A stretch of DNA of 64,000 nucleotides. Origin: Rhexocercosporidium sp. MPI-PUGE-AT-0058. Taxonomy: Eukaryota; Ascomycota; Leotiomycetes; Helotiales. Of this stretch, positions 46,660 to 57,223 are shown piece by piece (positions within the stretch are counted from its first letter, which is position 1; each line of letters starts with the position of its first letter). The notes below the pieces were generated by a model that saw only the letters and a program-made list of their open reading frames with translations, was not told the DNA's origin and searched no databases. The position numbers and the translations under genes were made by a program. The DNA is taken from the NCBI GenBank assembly GCA_020746875.1, contig JAGTJL010000003.1:2232001-2296000 (forward strand), in the 5' to 3' direction.

Positions 46660-48708
46660 TTAGCCTAATCTTATAGTTCTCCAAGTTCTCTTTAAACAAA
46701 TCTCCGAATCGAATTCATAACAAATACCAACACGTTCCATGCATGCACCTAAGTCCTCCACAAGCAAAAGGGGGTACTGAACAAAAGTGGGTAAACTCTG
46801 ATCAACTTCTCTTTGCGGAGTCCCTAAATGGACACCCAAAAGCGTCTCCCTTTCTGGCTTTGCTCCAGGCGACCTCCATCGTTTCGGAAGGATTTCGTCT
46901 ATGGTCATTGGGCTTACATAAGCAGAAATGTGTATGTAAGGAGTCACCTCCTCTCCAAGGCTGGATAATCTGTCTGTGTATTGCTCCAAAGAAAGCAGTC
47001 GACCGTTACTAAGCTCAATTTGGACTTGAATATCCTGGGGCATCTCCAACATTCGAGGCCTATCATCATAAGACAATACCTCGCGCCATGAAACCTCCCC
47101 GAACCAACCTGCCCAAGACCAGCTTGGGAAGCCGGCACGTCGATCTGATGTGCGAGAAAGATCCCAACTCAGCCCATCAGTAAAGGATAGAGGTCGAGGT
47201 GGACGATCAAACAATTCCTCGGGGGAATGCCATTCGATTTGATGCAGCTGCGATGAAAATGGTACTCCCCAGTGATGCTGAATCGCAAGACCACTAAATG
47301 CTCGAAAAATTCCCAAAAAGGCGTTGATGATATCCGTTTCTTTCGAAAGTGATCGAGTGGAATATTCCTCGATTCTTTGGAGAACGTGCCAATCCAAATC
47401 TCCTACACCCTGGGAACGAAATATACCTTCGTTGGATGCCGAGCGATCTTGATCAAATGTTGAATTATCTTGATCAAGAATATTAAGAGGAAAATTAAAT
47501 GCTTCGGAACGGAAAAAGCCTCGACACTCGAAATACATCTCGTGGTCAGTGAAGAACAGCCGGCGTTTGGAAAGTAGACCTTCTTGATATGTCCAACCTC
47601 TAGTCATCCACTTTGATAACTTGATTTCTTCTTGGGGATTATTATCCGCATAAATCCAGGTATGTTTTCCAATATCGATAGAATGCTGACGGCGCCTGCT
47701 TCGAGAACCTACACCTGGCAAACCGTAGGAAGGATCGTGACCAAGAGCAATGATAGTAAGATCCGCTCTTGCATAAATTGAATCCATCTGGCCTATTTGA
47801 AGATGTCGGTCTTCGGAGTCATGTTGTATACAGTATTTATCAACCCACAGATATCGAAACCCCACTTCTTTCGTGACTTCCATCGCGTTCTCGATGGTTT
47901 TAGGTAGAGGATTAAGCTCTTTTTGGTTAAAGTCAGAGACTTTTGATTCGGCATCGAGTTTTTCCGTCTGGGGTCCCCATATATAGCTTAGTGCTACATA
48001 GTCAAACAAAGAATCTGAAACTATCCGTCTTGTATGACAGTCGATCAATTTCAATCCCGGGATTAATGTTCGTTTCACCTTAGAACATGGGCGATGCGAA
48101 GATTGGCATTCCTGGAGCCATTTCCTAGGTACTTCGAAGTCAATCCGCTCTTTGTTCAAGGTATGTAACCAAGGCGTCTGCTTTTCGCAAATTGGAAGTA
48201 ATTTTCCCGTAGGTGTGAAAGGTAACTCTCCTGTAGGGTCCCATGGCTTTTGTAAAATCGTCAGCGTAAACAAGTTGAGCCCCCAATAGAAATTTGTTTC
48301 TTCACAGAAAAGATGCCGATTTGCTGGGGAAGTGGCAGACGGCCAATAGTGAAAAGCGGATAGCTGAAGATGGTCTTGGTCGCAGTGATGAAGACGGAGC
48401 CAGAATCTGCAAAGAGAGCAGTTTTTGGAAGATGCTCTATCTACTCCTTGGATTGATGCTTCGTAGAAGTTCTTGAAGTAGGTTTTTCCTTTGTAACACG
48501 GGAGGTGACGCTCGAGTCTTGCAGCGAACTTTGAACATCGTTGACAAAAGTTTTGGGCAGTAGGATGACTAGCGAGTGAGATTTCTTGATAATCGTATGA
48601 GTTGTCCTTGAAGTGTTCCCTTTCCTGAAATAGGTCTTCTTGCTTTGACGAGTATGGCATAAGTGCTGTCGGCGGCGAAGCTTTTGATAACGATGCATTT
48701 CCTTCCAT
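46660..48708 (-). CDS. HET-domain protein (heterokaryon incompatibility family)
   Basis: A single-exon, uninterrupted frame of 682 residues from the ATG at 48708. The N-terminal segment carries CxxC pairs (FCQRC at about 55-58, NCSLC at about 97-100), often seen ahead of fungal HET domains. The HET domain spans about residues 235-390 with its three hallmark blocks: YVALSYIWG (about 237-245), FRYLWVDKYCIQHDSEDR with the DSIYARADLTIIAL helix, and RGWTYQEGLLSKRRLFFT. The remaining 290 residues have the usual C-terminal segments, including FPSWSWAGW. HET proteins, structurally TIR-like, trigger cell death when unlike fungal strains fuse, often as partners of NLR-type receptors. It is the only gene in the inverted-repeat element. 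No NLR or HeLo partner is nearby. Confidence 0.93.
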   Translation of the reverse strand: MEGNASLSKASPPTALMPYSSKQEDLFQEREHFKDNSYDYQEISLASHPTAQNFCQRCSKFAARLERHLPCYKGKTYFKNFYEASIQGVDRASSKNCSLCRFWLRLHHCDQDHLQLSAFHYWPSATSPANRHLFCEETNFYWGLNLFTLTILQKPWDPTGELPFTPTGKLLPICEKQTPWLHTLNKERIDFEVPRKWLQECQSSHRPCSKVKRTLIPGLKLIDCHTRRIVSDSLFDYVALSYIWGPQTEKLDAESKVSDFNQKELNPLPKTIENAMEVTKEVGFRYLWVDKYCIQHDSEDRHLQIGQMDSIYARADLTIIALGHDPSYGLPGVGSRSRRRQHSIDIGKHTWIYADNNPQEEIKLSKWMTRGWTYQEGLLSKRRLFFTDHEMYFECRGFFRSEAFNFPLNILDQDNSTFDQDRSASNEGIFRSQGVGDLDWHVLQRIEEYSTRSLSKETDIINAFLGIFRAFSGLAIQHHWGVPFSSQLHQIEWHSPEELFDRPPRPLSFTDGLSWDLSRTSDRRAGFPSWSWAGWFGEVSWREVLSYDDRPRMLEMPQDIQVQIELSNGRLLSLEQYTDRLSSLGEEVTPYIHISAYVSPMTIDEILPKRWRSPGAKPERETLLGVHLGTPQREVDQSLPTFVQYPLLLVEDLGACMERVGICYEFDSEICLKRTWRTIRLG

Positions 48709-48895
48709 CACTGCACTGCGATATGAGGACGAAGATTGAGAGAATGCTGGAGGATATTGCTGCTAAAATTCAAGACTGAGACGACGCTCTAGGCAGCCGG
48801 CCATGTCTTGGCGTATACCTCCTCGCGAAAACAGCCACGTGAAGCCAGGTCGTGTCAGCCATAGGCCTGAGCAGCCACACGCTTTGCAAATGATT

Positions 48896-49384
48896 ACATA
48901 AGTGAAATTACAGCGTAATTGAGTAAATATTTTGGGACGGTGCGGGGTCGTTTCGCACTAACCAAAATCGTCACTTGCTTTGATCCGAGGTACCGATCCG
49001 CGTAGCAACCTTTGCATAAATCCGCGCCCCACAACAGCCACATGGCTCATGAAAAGTCCAAGTATAGTAGCGAGGTCCTAAAGCTCGGATATGACATTTT
49101 AATAAGTATTAGGGGTAATAAGAGATCGATAGTGGAGTTATATTGAAGGAGCCCTCTTTTTGCTATAAACGGAGTCATTCTACAGATCAGGCGCGAGGGC
49201 AATAATGTGAAGGTAATTTTTCTGGTAGGAGGGGTTTAGAATGTTCAAGGTAACTGTGGAACACGACTTATGCCAAAGTTTAGGAGACGTCGATATGTGT
49301 AGAGAGTTTGACATGTTTGAAGTCAAAGTACCTATCATTTTTTTCGGCACGCAGGGTTTTTCGGCACGCAGGGATGGACGTTAG
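48896..49384 (-). repeat. Right terminal inverted arm of the HET element
   Basis: The inverted copy of 46158-46634, with the same doubled tip motif separated by one extra A. It begins about 190 bp upstream of the HET start codon, so at least part of the HET promoter is probably provided by this arm. Many differences from the left arm are C/T or G/A changes. Confidence 0.85.
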
Positions 49385-49662
49385 CCTACTGTTATACAAA
49401 AAGACAAGAGAAACATACACGGAAGATCACAAGTATTCAAGATAGTACATAATCAAAAAATGTGCATCTCTCATTATACACACAAAACCCACTTCCATGC
49501 ACACATGCTCCTATGTCACAGAATACACAGCTACGCCATCCATCCTTCAAGTCGAATCCAAAAACATCCATCATTCATCACCTAGCCTAACAATAAACAC
49601 CTGATGACCTTGCATCTTCTAGCCACTCCTCACGAACTCATGTAAGCTGCAAGTATCTGGTA

Positions 49663-52600
49663 TTAATTCCTCCCCGCTAAGTTCATATGCATAATTGCGT
49701 CGTTCTTCCAGTCATCATCATCGTCATCACTCGAGGCATTCTGTACTCTCAACCCGCCACCACCGCGAGCTTGCTGGCTCGGTAAACTCCACAGGTCACC
49801 TTCTCGGCCTTCGACTGCCGGCAGACTGATCTGAGGGCTCATTCCTGGCTTTGGCCCAACTCGAGGCGGTGGAATTCGCGGAGCTTCGGACGATTCGAAG
49901 CCGGGGACTTGGAAATCGCTTGTTCCGTCTAGAAAACTGGTTTTCTCGGGAGAGAAATTATGGGTTGGGAGCTCAAAATGGTTGTGGCGGGTCTCGGTTG
50001 GTGTATCGTCGCTCTTGGTAGAGGTTCCGTTCTCTCCCTTTGGCGAGCCAACGATCGAGTCATTGTAATTCTGCGCCGGCATCTCTGAAATGCCTGTAGG
50101 CAATGGAGCGAAGTTGTTCTGAGCCTGCATTTGCTGCTGCCTTTCATATTCGCGCTGCTCGATGATCTGAGGAGCAGATTCGACATGGCGAAGACTACTC
50201 GCTACCACACTCCCATTTCTGACGCTACCAACACCGCTGCGAGGCTCCAAGCCCTCAGTGACATCAGAAAGACCAGAATCTGCATCTCGGATTCCAAATT
50301 GTGCCATGGTTCGCATTTTACGTTGGACCCAACTGGCCAAGATCTTGCCTCGTTGTTTCTCGCCAAGCCTAGATCGGGGGAAGTCGCCTTTGTTGACAAA
50401 TGCCACTATATCAACAACGATTTGGTGCTCATTGAGGATAGCGTTGACGATGACAGGGACAATTGAGGCGAGGTAAGCCTTTCTTCCGACTTCGACTAGA
50501 ACCACGATGAGGCCACCGGCCTGGAAGACAGCGCTGAAATTGGTTAGCTTCATTCAAAAGTATGGTGGATATAACTTACGAGCCTCCTGGAACAATGTTA
50601 CGGTGGCACTTCTCAATTGAGTACTCAATATCCATTGGAAAGTGGCTCAGGCCATTGATCTCGAATGTCTCGCCAATGCTTCCCAAGACGAAGAGCACTT
50701 GCATATCCACTTGTGCACCGTTGGGTCCAATGGGTCGACTGACGTTGTGCAGGAATCCAAGATCTCCTGTTCGGACGTACTGAACGTTTGGATCACCGTC
50801 CGTGGTACGGCCATCGAACCTCTCGGCATCGAAAGGATCCTTCGAGCCATAGAACGACTTCACACATGCTTCCGACTCTACCCAGATCTCACCGTACTCA
50901 CCTTCGTGGCAAAGCGTTCGGCTTTCAGGATTGACAATGGCAATCTGAGTCGAGACAGGAACCATTCCTGAATCTTGAAGGAGTAGTGCTTTTGGTTCTG
51001 TTTCAGGGTCAACAGGGTATATCATGCCCCGTCGTAAAGCCTGCGTGTCTAACCACAACTCGATTGGCTCGATACACATATATGACCGAGACGCAATCAT
51101 AGGATTTAGAACATGAGAGTAGATTGTGTTGATGGCGGTGCGGTCGAGGCCAGTCTGAGCAAAATGAAGGCGGACCTTCTGGAAAACATCAACACGCGGT
51201 CGCCCTTCGGCGGAAATCATCATATTCTTTAATTCGTGCAACGCGAAGCCTTTTCCGGGCATAATTGCCATAGCGTGGTCAAGCATTTGAGGTGTGGCAT
51301 AAGTGTCTTTGATCTTGTACCTTGACAATGTCAAGAAGAGCGAGATCGGATTCTGCGCAAACTCGACAGGAGAAACCAGATAGGTAGGTGCGCCGACGAA
51401 GATGCCCATTAGACAGGTATGGATGAAACCCAGTCCGCTCGTACTTCTTACGCAGCCCAGGACTGGTCTCGAACTCGTCATTTGACAAGTTTCCTTTTGC
51501 ACTTTACACATACCCATGATGGTGTCATGCCCTATTTGGACAGCGATACGACGTTGATCTGGAGTCCAATAGGTCCATACAAGTACCGGATAGCCTGGTT
51601 GAACCCAGGATGGTTGCATAGTCAGGCCGAGATCTCTGCAACCATTATTCTGCTTTGGAGGCTTGGTCGTGTTGTAGATGTTCGGTACCGCTACTTTTAG
51701 TACTTGTGCAGATTGCTTGACATGTTGTGACACAGGCTTTTGCTTCATGAGATGGTCCACATCTTGATTGACCAATACAGCTTTGACGCCATAGTCAGCA
51801 ACCATGTGGAGGAAAGCTGGAGCATCCTCATTCAAACGATTCTGGTCCAGTGGTGCCATTGGGATAGCCGTTGCTCCGAGGCAGAAGCAAGCATGTGTTG
51901 CATAGACAAAGTCTTCTGAGTGCGTATACATTAGAATCAAGTGGTCTCCTGATCGGACCTTGACTTTGTTCTTCAGATACATGGCTACGGCGGCCACTTT
52001 GGTGTCAAACTTCTTCCAGGTGATTCCCTTCCCTTCCTTGCCTCTACCGTCGATGGTGCAGTACGACAATTCCTCGGCTTGTCGTGCCACTCGCCATTGC
52101 AGCAAGTCAACAATGCTGGAGAAGTTATTCAGAGGAGTGGATGTACGATCGTCAATCACAACCTCACGGCGATCGATACCAGAGTACTGCTTGTCACCAG
52201 GCGAAAGAATATCCTCTCGAGTCTGTGAAGCCAGTGGAGACCATATGCCTCCAATGGGGTCAACTCCAATGGGTAAGTTGAGAACAGCTCTCTCAACTCC
52301 GAATTTGACATGCACACATGGGAGGTTGCCGAGATCGAATTCTCGTCTACACAGCATGTTCCCGATTTCTCGTCTTCCGTTCTTCAGAACTTTTGGCAAC
52401 GTATTTGGTGCTGTGATCATGACACAGAATACCCTCAAGTGGTGTTCTTGCATCAGAACCTCCATGCATCTCTCCGATAGAGAGTCCAGGAGCGCAGTAT
52501 CAAGCTGCCTAGGAGGGCCACCAGACGTAGCAGGCGCTGTTGATGCGGACTGAGATTCTAGCAACACAATAGGTAGATGCTCATCGTTGACAAAGACGTC

Positions 52601-55535
52601 GAAGGCAGAACAATCGTAGATCTTTGGCACGTTCTTCATGATTGTCACGATCAAGTGTTGCACAAAGAAGTACCGATGCTCGGCAACTTCATGCCCATGC
52701 TCAACCCACTCAACCTTTTGTCGGATTCGATCCTCATACAAGCCTAGCACAAAGATCTTTCCTTCGATGACCGTGCCCAAGAGACCAGTTCTCAAGAATT
52801 CGGGTTCAACCATCATAGGTGTGGGATCACCTTGCTCGAACTTGTATGGTCGAGCATGGAATATTGTTTCTGTATGCTTCGGTAGCGCCCAGAAACCTCC
52901 TGATAGTGAAGGAGAATCGACCCAGATCTCGCCCACGGAATGTGGTGTAGCAAGTAAACCAGTCTCGGGATCCACCACAGCCAAAGTGGCATCGGGTATT
53001 GGGAAACCAAACGCACCGACTCGCACTGTTCCAGGCTCACTCCCTGCTTTCTTTCGGGCTTCATCTCCAATGGCAACCACGACGACTTCATTTGTTTTGA
53101 GAGCCTCACGATCCAAAAGAACCTCACTCAGCTCCGTTCTTTCTATGTGCTGAACCTTTGTCGTGGTCCCACCACCACCAATCAAGCTTCCGAACCCATT
53201 CGTAGGAGGCTTCTCAGTCTCCTTGTCCTCCACTTTCTCTTCGATAGAATCATCATCTGATCCCATATCAAGCTTGAGAGGGCATCCCATTCGTTCTTCT
53301 CCGCCTAGCCAATCTCTCATACTAATGACCATGCCTCCGTGCTCTGGCAAACAAAGCATGGGGGCTACCAGCTCTCGTGCTCTGGGATTTCGCATTGGAC
53401 GCAGCCACCTGTCTGCCAAGACTTCATGAAATTCGCTGTCGACTGTCAAAGTATCTATCAAGCACATCTTTACATGTTGAAAGTTTGGTTCCATTCCTTT
53501 CTTGAAATTCCGGGTCGTCATTGGGTCTTGTTGATAGTTGTATGCAGCCCTCTTGAGGCCTGGGTAATCTGCCAACATCAAGGTCGCCTTGTATTTGGTG
53601 ATGAGATGTGCATAGAGGCCAGGAGTCTCCACTGCCTTGTTCTCCATCCAGACTGTGGTATGGCCGCCATAGACAGTCAACAAGACCCCCAAGATCATGC
53701 CAATTCCTTGGCGGGGATCAAGATATGACAGAAGAATCTCACTCTGGTTGTTGCTACCAGCCATGAGTCTCCCGTTCTTGTCTCTGAGGCCAGTATGGAA
53801 GGTATCCCCTGCCGCACCAGTTGGTACAGTTGAGAAGATTGCAGAAAGGCAAGCCATTTGATGCATAATTGTACGATGGCTCATAACAACTCCACGTAGA
53901 TCTCCAGTCGGGGCTCGCGAGAATTCAATATATGCCAAGTCCGGAACTGCTAGAGCTGGAGTGTCGTCCTTTTTCTTGGGATGCCAACTACCAAACTCGT
54001 TCGTCTTCCACCATTCTACCCCTCTAGGCCAGTTGAGTTTTTGGGTGGTAATGTCCCGCTGAAATGCCTTCAAATTGTTGTCGGTTGTAAGTGCAAGATG
54101 TGCTTGTGTAGATGTCAAAATTACGTTTAGCTTGGCATAGTCTTCAAGGTCGTTAATGGGAACGGCAACGACACCAGCAATGAAACAACCAAGGAGCGCA
54201 ATAGCAAAATCGATGATCTCAGTATCTCGGTAAATCAGCGCAACTCTATCTCCGCGATACAGAGAGCTCTTGTCTCTAATAACCTGGGCTACCTTCTCAG
54301 CCCGGCTTGTGAGCTTGTCCCAAGTGATGGAAGCGATCTCTTTCCCTCTGGCGTCTAAGACCCAATAGGCAGGACTCTTTCCGTTTGTTCTTGAACGGTG
54401 CCTAAGAACTGCTCCTATATTATCGAATTTGGACATTGGGGTATTGGAATCGTGTGGGTCGTACACAGCAAAAGGAACATCTCGTGGTTCCAGAGGCATC
54501 TGATATTCAAGCGCAGCAGGTGGTGGGAGATCGCTGGTAGTCAACATCGGTGGAGCCATTGCCGCTGTTGGCGAAAATGCGTCGCTAGATGAGTATCTAT
54601 GAGGCCCTCCGCCATACGAATTTGAATGGCCATGCTCATATCCTTGTTGGCCAGCAAAATCTGAGAAATATCCTTGTTGCGACTCCCCCAACATCGTTCC
54701 ATGCGAATCCATCATTGTCCCGGCTCGGCTTTCGTACTGGTTTGGTTGTTGCTGGACATAACCAGTCTGATATGCAGGATTGAATGCATAGTTCGCACCC
54801 GAAACTGAGGATGCCATGGTCATTGTTGGTTCAGGAGAGTTTCCTCCAAACATGGAATTGGCAGGTAGGAAAGTCTCATTGCCGTAAGATGACATGCGCT
54901 GTACAGCAGCAGGAGGAACTCCCAGTTGGAGTTGTTTGGGAGGCTCAGCATATCCTCCTTGATATTCCCGGCTGGTTGCAAAACTGCCATAGTCGCTCGC
55001 CATTGTATCTAACCTTCCACCAGAATTTGACCTCGCAGGCGACTGGGGCGGTATTGGGGGTCTTGAGTTGTATTGGTCTCCGAAGTCGTTCGAGTTCGCA
55101 TTGAGAGCAGCCAAAGAGGCATTGCGGGATCCATCATTCGAAGGGTGTGCAGTATTATCTGGGGAGTGTACACGTAGTCCCTTAAGGTCTACTGCAGCTG
55201 CTGAACCCCCCAAGTATTGTGATAGCAAGATTGTTCGTCGTTTCTGATATCTGCACCAGAAGTCAACAACCAAGCTCAAATCAATTTCCGCCCCTGTTTC
55301 TTCTTTTTACCCTTTCTGTGTAATATCACCTTCCTACGCGCAGCAGAAAGTCAGCGACAGTTCCAATGCTCATGCTCTTCAGATATACTCCCTCCTGTCA
55401 AAGCACACTCTGCCATAAACCAGACAAGTCCCCCAACACATCCCCCACTTGGAAACATGCTGAATTCTTACTGACCTCTAATTCGTGCTCCAACTGCTCC
55501 AGCTGCGCCTGCAGCTCGGGGTGGTTTCCGTCCAT
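49663..55535 (-). CDS. CPS1: CPS1/DIP2-like protein with two AMP-binding (adenylation) modules
   Basis: Four exons, 55535-55476, 55333-55311 (23 nt), 55250-50580 and 50533-49663, encode 1874 residues. The short 5' exons form a DMAP1-binding-type N-terminus: MDGNHPELQAQLEQLEHELE, then EGDITQKGYQKRRTILLSQYL. Two acyl-CoA-synthetase-like (AMP-binding) modules follow, roughly residues 290-870 and 1080-1680, separated by a DIP2-type linker. A disordered stretch (about 50-270, Gly/Ser/Tyr/Gln-rich) precedes the first. This is the layout of animal DIP2 and of fungal CPS1, described as a general virulence factor in Cochliobolus and as an attenuation target in Coccidioides. DIP2 proteins are linked to diacylglycerol/lipid homeostasis. 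Neither module is followed by carrier or condensation domains, so it is not a peptide synthetase. Confidence 0.92.
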
Positions 55536-57223
55536 CTTGTTGACTGCTCCAGGCGTGGGGCAACTCTGATTGCTGTTTCTCACAAACTTGCGATCAGTGG
55601 AGTTTTAACGAGTGTCGAGGGTCCAGAGACCACAAGGGGGAAGCTGTCCAAGGAGTATGTCAAGGTTGCCGTCTGTCGTTCGTTGTATGGGATGGGTTGC
55701 GAACATGTAGCAAGCATTACTGTCGGGGCATGACGACAATGCCGCAAAAGGATGGGATGGGGATGGGGGCTGGGGTTAGAGTTGGAGTTCTCGTCGGACC
55801 GCCTGTTCCTGCTTGCTTTCTGGACGGAGGTACAGTACCTGGGGGGGTTGAGGGCCTCCTATCGTCTCGTCTCGTCTCGTATTCTCTCCACCTCACGGAT
55901 CAACCTGGTCGGGTCTGCCTGTGGATGTGGATGCCAAGTCTGACGCACTTCCAATGCTCCAGCCGAACAAACTAGTCCTGATTTGAACTAACGTAGAAGC
56001 CACCCCGCGAACCGAGCAGACCCTTCAACTCTCCATAAATATTTCTTCTGCTGCTTTTCATCGTCTTTTTCCATCATCATCTTCATCTCTTCTTGCTCAA
56101 CAACATCGCCATATCCATTCACAGTATGTAAGAATGGGAAACTTGGGCTGATGGGGCCACACATCAGTCCTCAGTGTCTTCTTCCGTAGAACTGCGCACA
56201 CCAGGACACCAAACTCATAAAATTCATATGACCCTCAAGGTCCTACGAAAGGACGATCATGAAGCAAAGTCTTTTGACTTTGGGTCCTTTTGCTAGCCCA
56301 TCTTCTTCAATTGGCTAATCCCAGTCTCTCAGCTTCCAGTTGACGCTCAACAATTGGATGGATCTTCGTACGTCAATACCTCCTCTTCTTCCCCATCCTA
56401 TGCAACGCCTCCCCCTTACTGCAAGATGATGAAAATCACAAGATTTACAGACCTGTTCTGAGTGTTTTACGACACGATGGCGATCTCTTGGAGACCTTCT
56501 GATACTTTGCGCATTCATATTCATTTTACCAATCGTGTCTATTGATGCAATCGCTAACATTGTGGTATTAGGTTCAAGACCACATTTCTAGCAGCATTTG
56601 GTCAATTAACTCTCAGTAAGCTAAAGGAAGTCCTTCAAGCCTCAGAATTCTTCACATAAGAAGCCTTTTTGTCAAAGCCAGATTTCCCTCGTTGATAGTT
56701 ATCTGTGGGATGAAATTTTAATCCTGGTCACTGATTGGCCATTGCCAAGACTCAACTCTCTGTCCTACTTTGATGCCGAACCTAGATAGACAATGAACCA
56801 CATATTATTTGATCTTGCATACGTTTCTGGCCATTCGTTTTTCTAAGTGAACGTGTCTTTGTCCGAACATAACATTCTTGCTTTGACATCCAGTCGTACC
56901 TTTGAACGAGTTTCCATCCATGCCTTTGTCTAAGTTAGTTACAATACAAAGAAAGTCCTTCGATCTCGAAACTCGAAGTGCTTTGCAAACCCACAATTCC
57001 AGTTATATTCCCGCTGTCATCAATATCCTTTCCTCCAAACAGCCATCGTCATTTCCTTGAAGTACCCGCCTTGTTTGCCATCACGCTGGATCGTGTCAAT
57101 TGTGATTAGATTTCCCAACTCAAGCTATCCTACCCACTAACATCGTCCTAATACAGCTGGGCTGTCACAATAATAGCTAAATTGGATCTTCTCAGCACAT
57201 CTCAGTCCCACCTTCTTATCGAC
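55536..57223. promoter_or_regulatory. Divergent promoter region, CPS1 / zinc-finger-like protein
   Basis: About 1.7 kb between divergent start codons. There is a TCGTC repeat (TCGTCTCGTCTCGTCTCG near 55862-55880). No supportable gene is seen; frames at 55485-55975 use non-ATG starts and look like chance. Confidence 0.45.

Larger units (their letters stand above)
46158..49384. mobile_element. Long-terminal-inverted-repeat element carrying a HET-domain gene
   Basis: The two ends are inverted copies of each other. The outermost 60 bp, from CTAACGTCCATCCCTGCG inward, agree at all but about five positions and one indel. Homology then continues more weakly (about 70% by eye) for about 475-485 bp into each side. 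The flanks show CCTA directly repeated at 46154-46157 and 49385-49388. If instead the duplication is TA, the element is 46161-49381, as in Tc1/mariner-like elements. The 2.26 kb centre contains one intact HET gene and no transposase, reverse transcriptase or tyrosine recombinase. It is best read as a fold-back or non-autonomous DNA transposon with a host-type gene as cargo. The family is not assignable by eye. Confidence 0.8.

Noticed and set aside
46158..49384. Starship-type giant element or retrotransposon as explanation of the HET unit
   Set aside because: No tyrosine recombinase (DUF3435), reverse transcriptase or LTR is present; the termini are inverted, not direct, and the unit is only 3.2 kb.
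49663..55535. Non-ribosomal peptide synthetase gene
   Set aside because: There are two adenylation-like modules but no carrier-protein serine motif or condensation domain; the DMAP1-binding N-terminus fits CPS1/DIP2.
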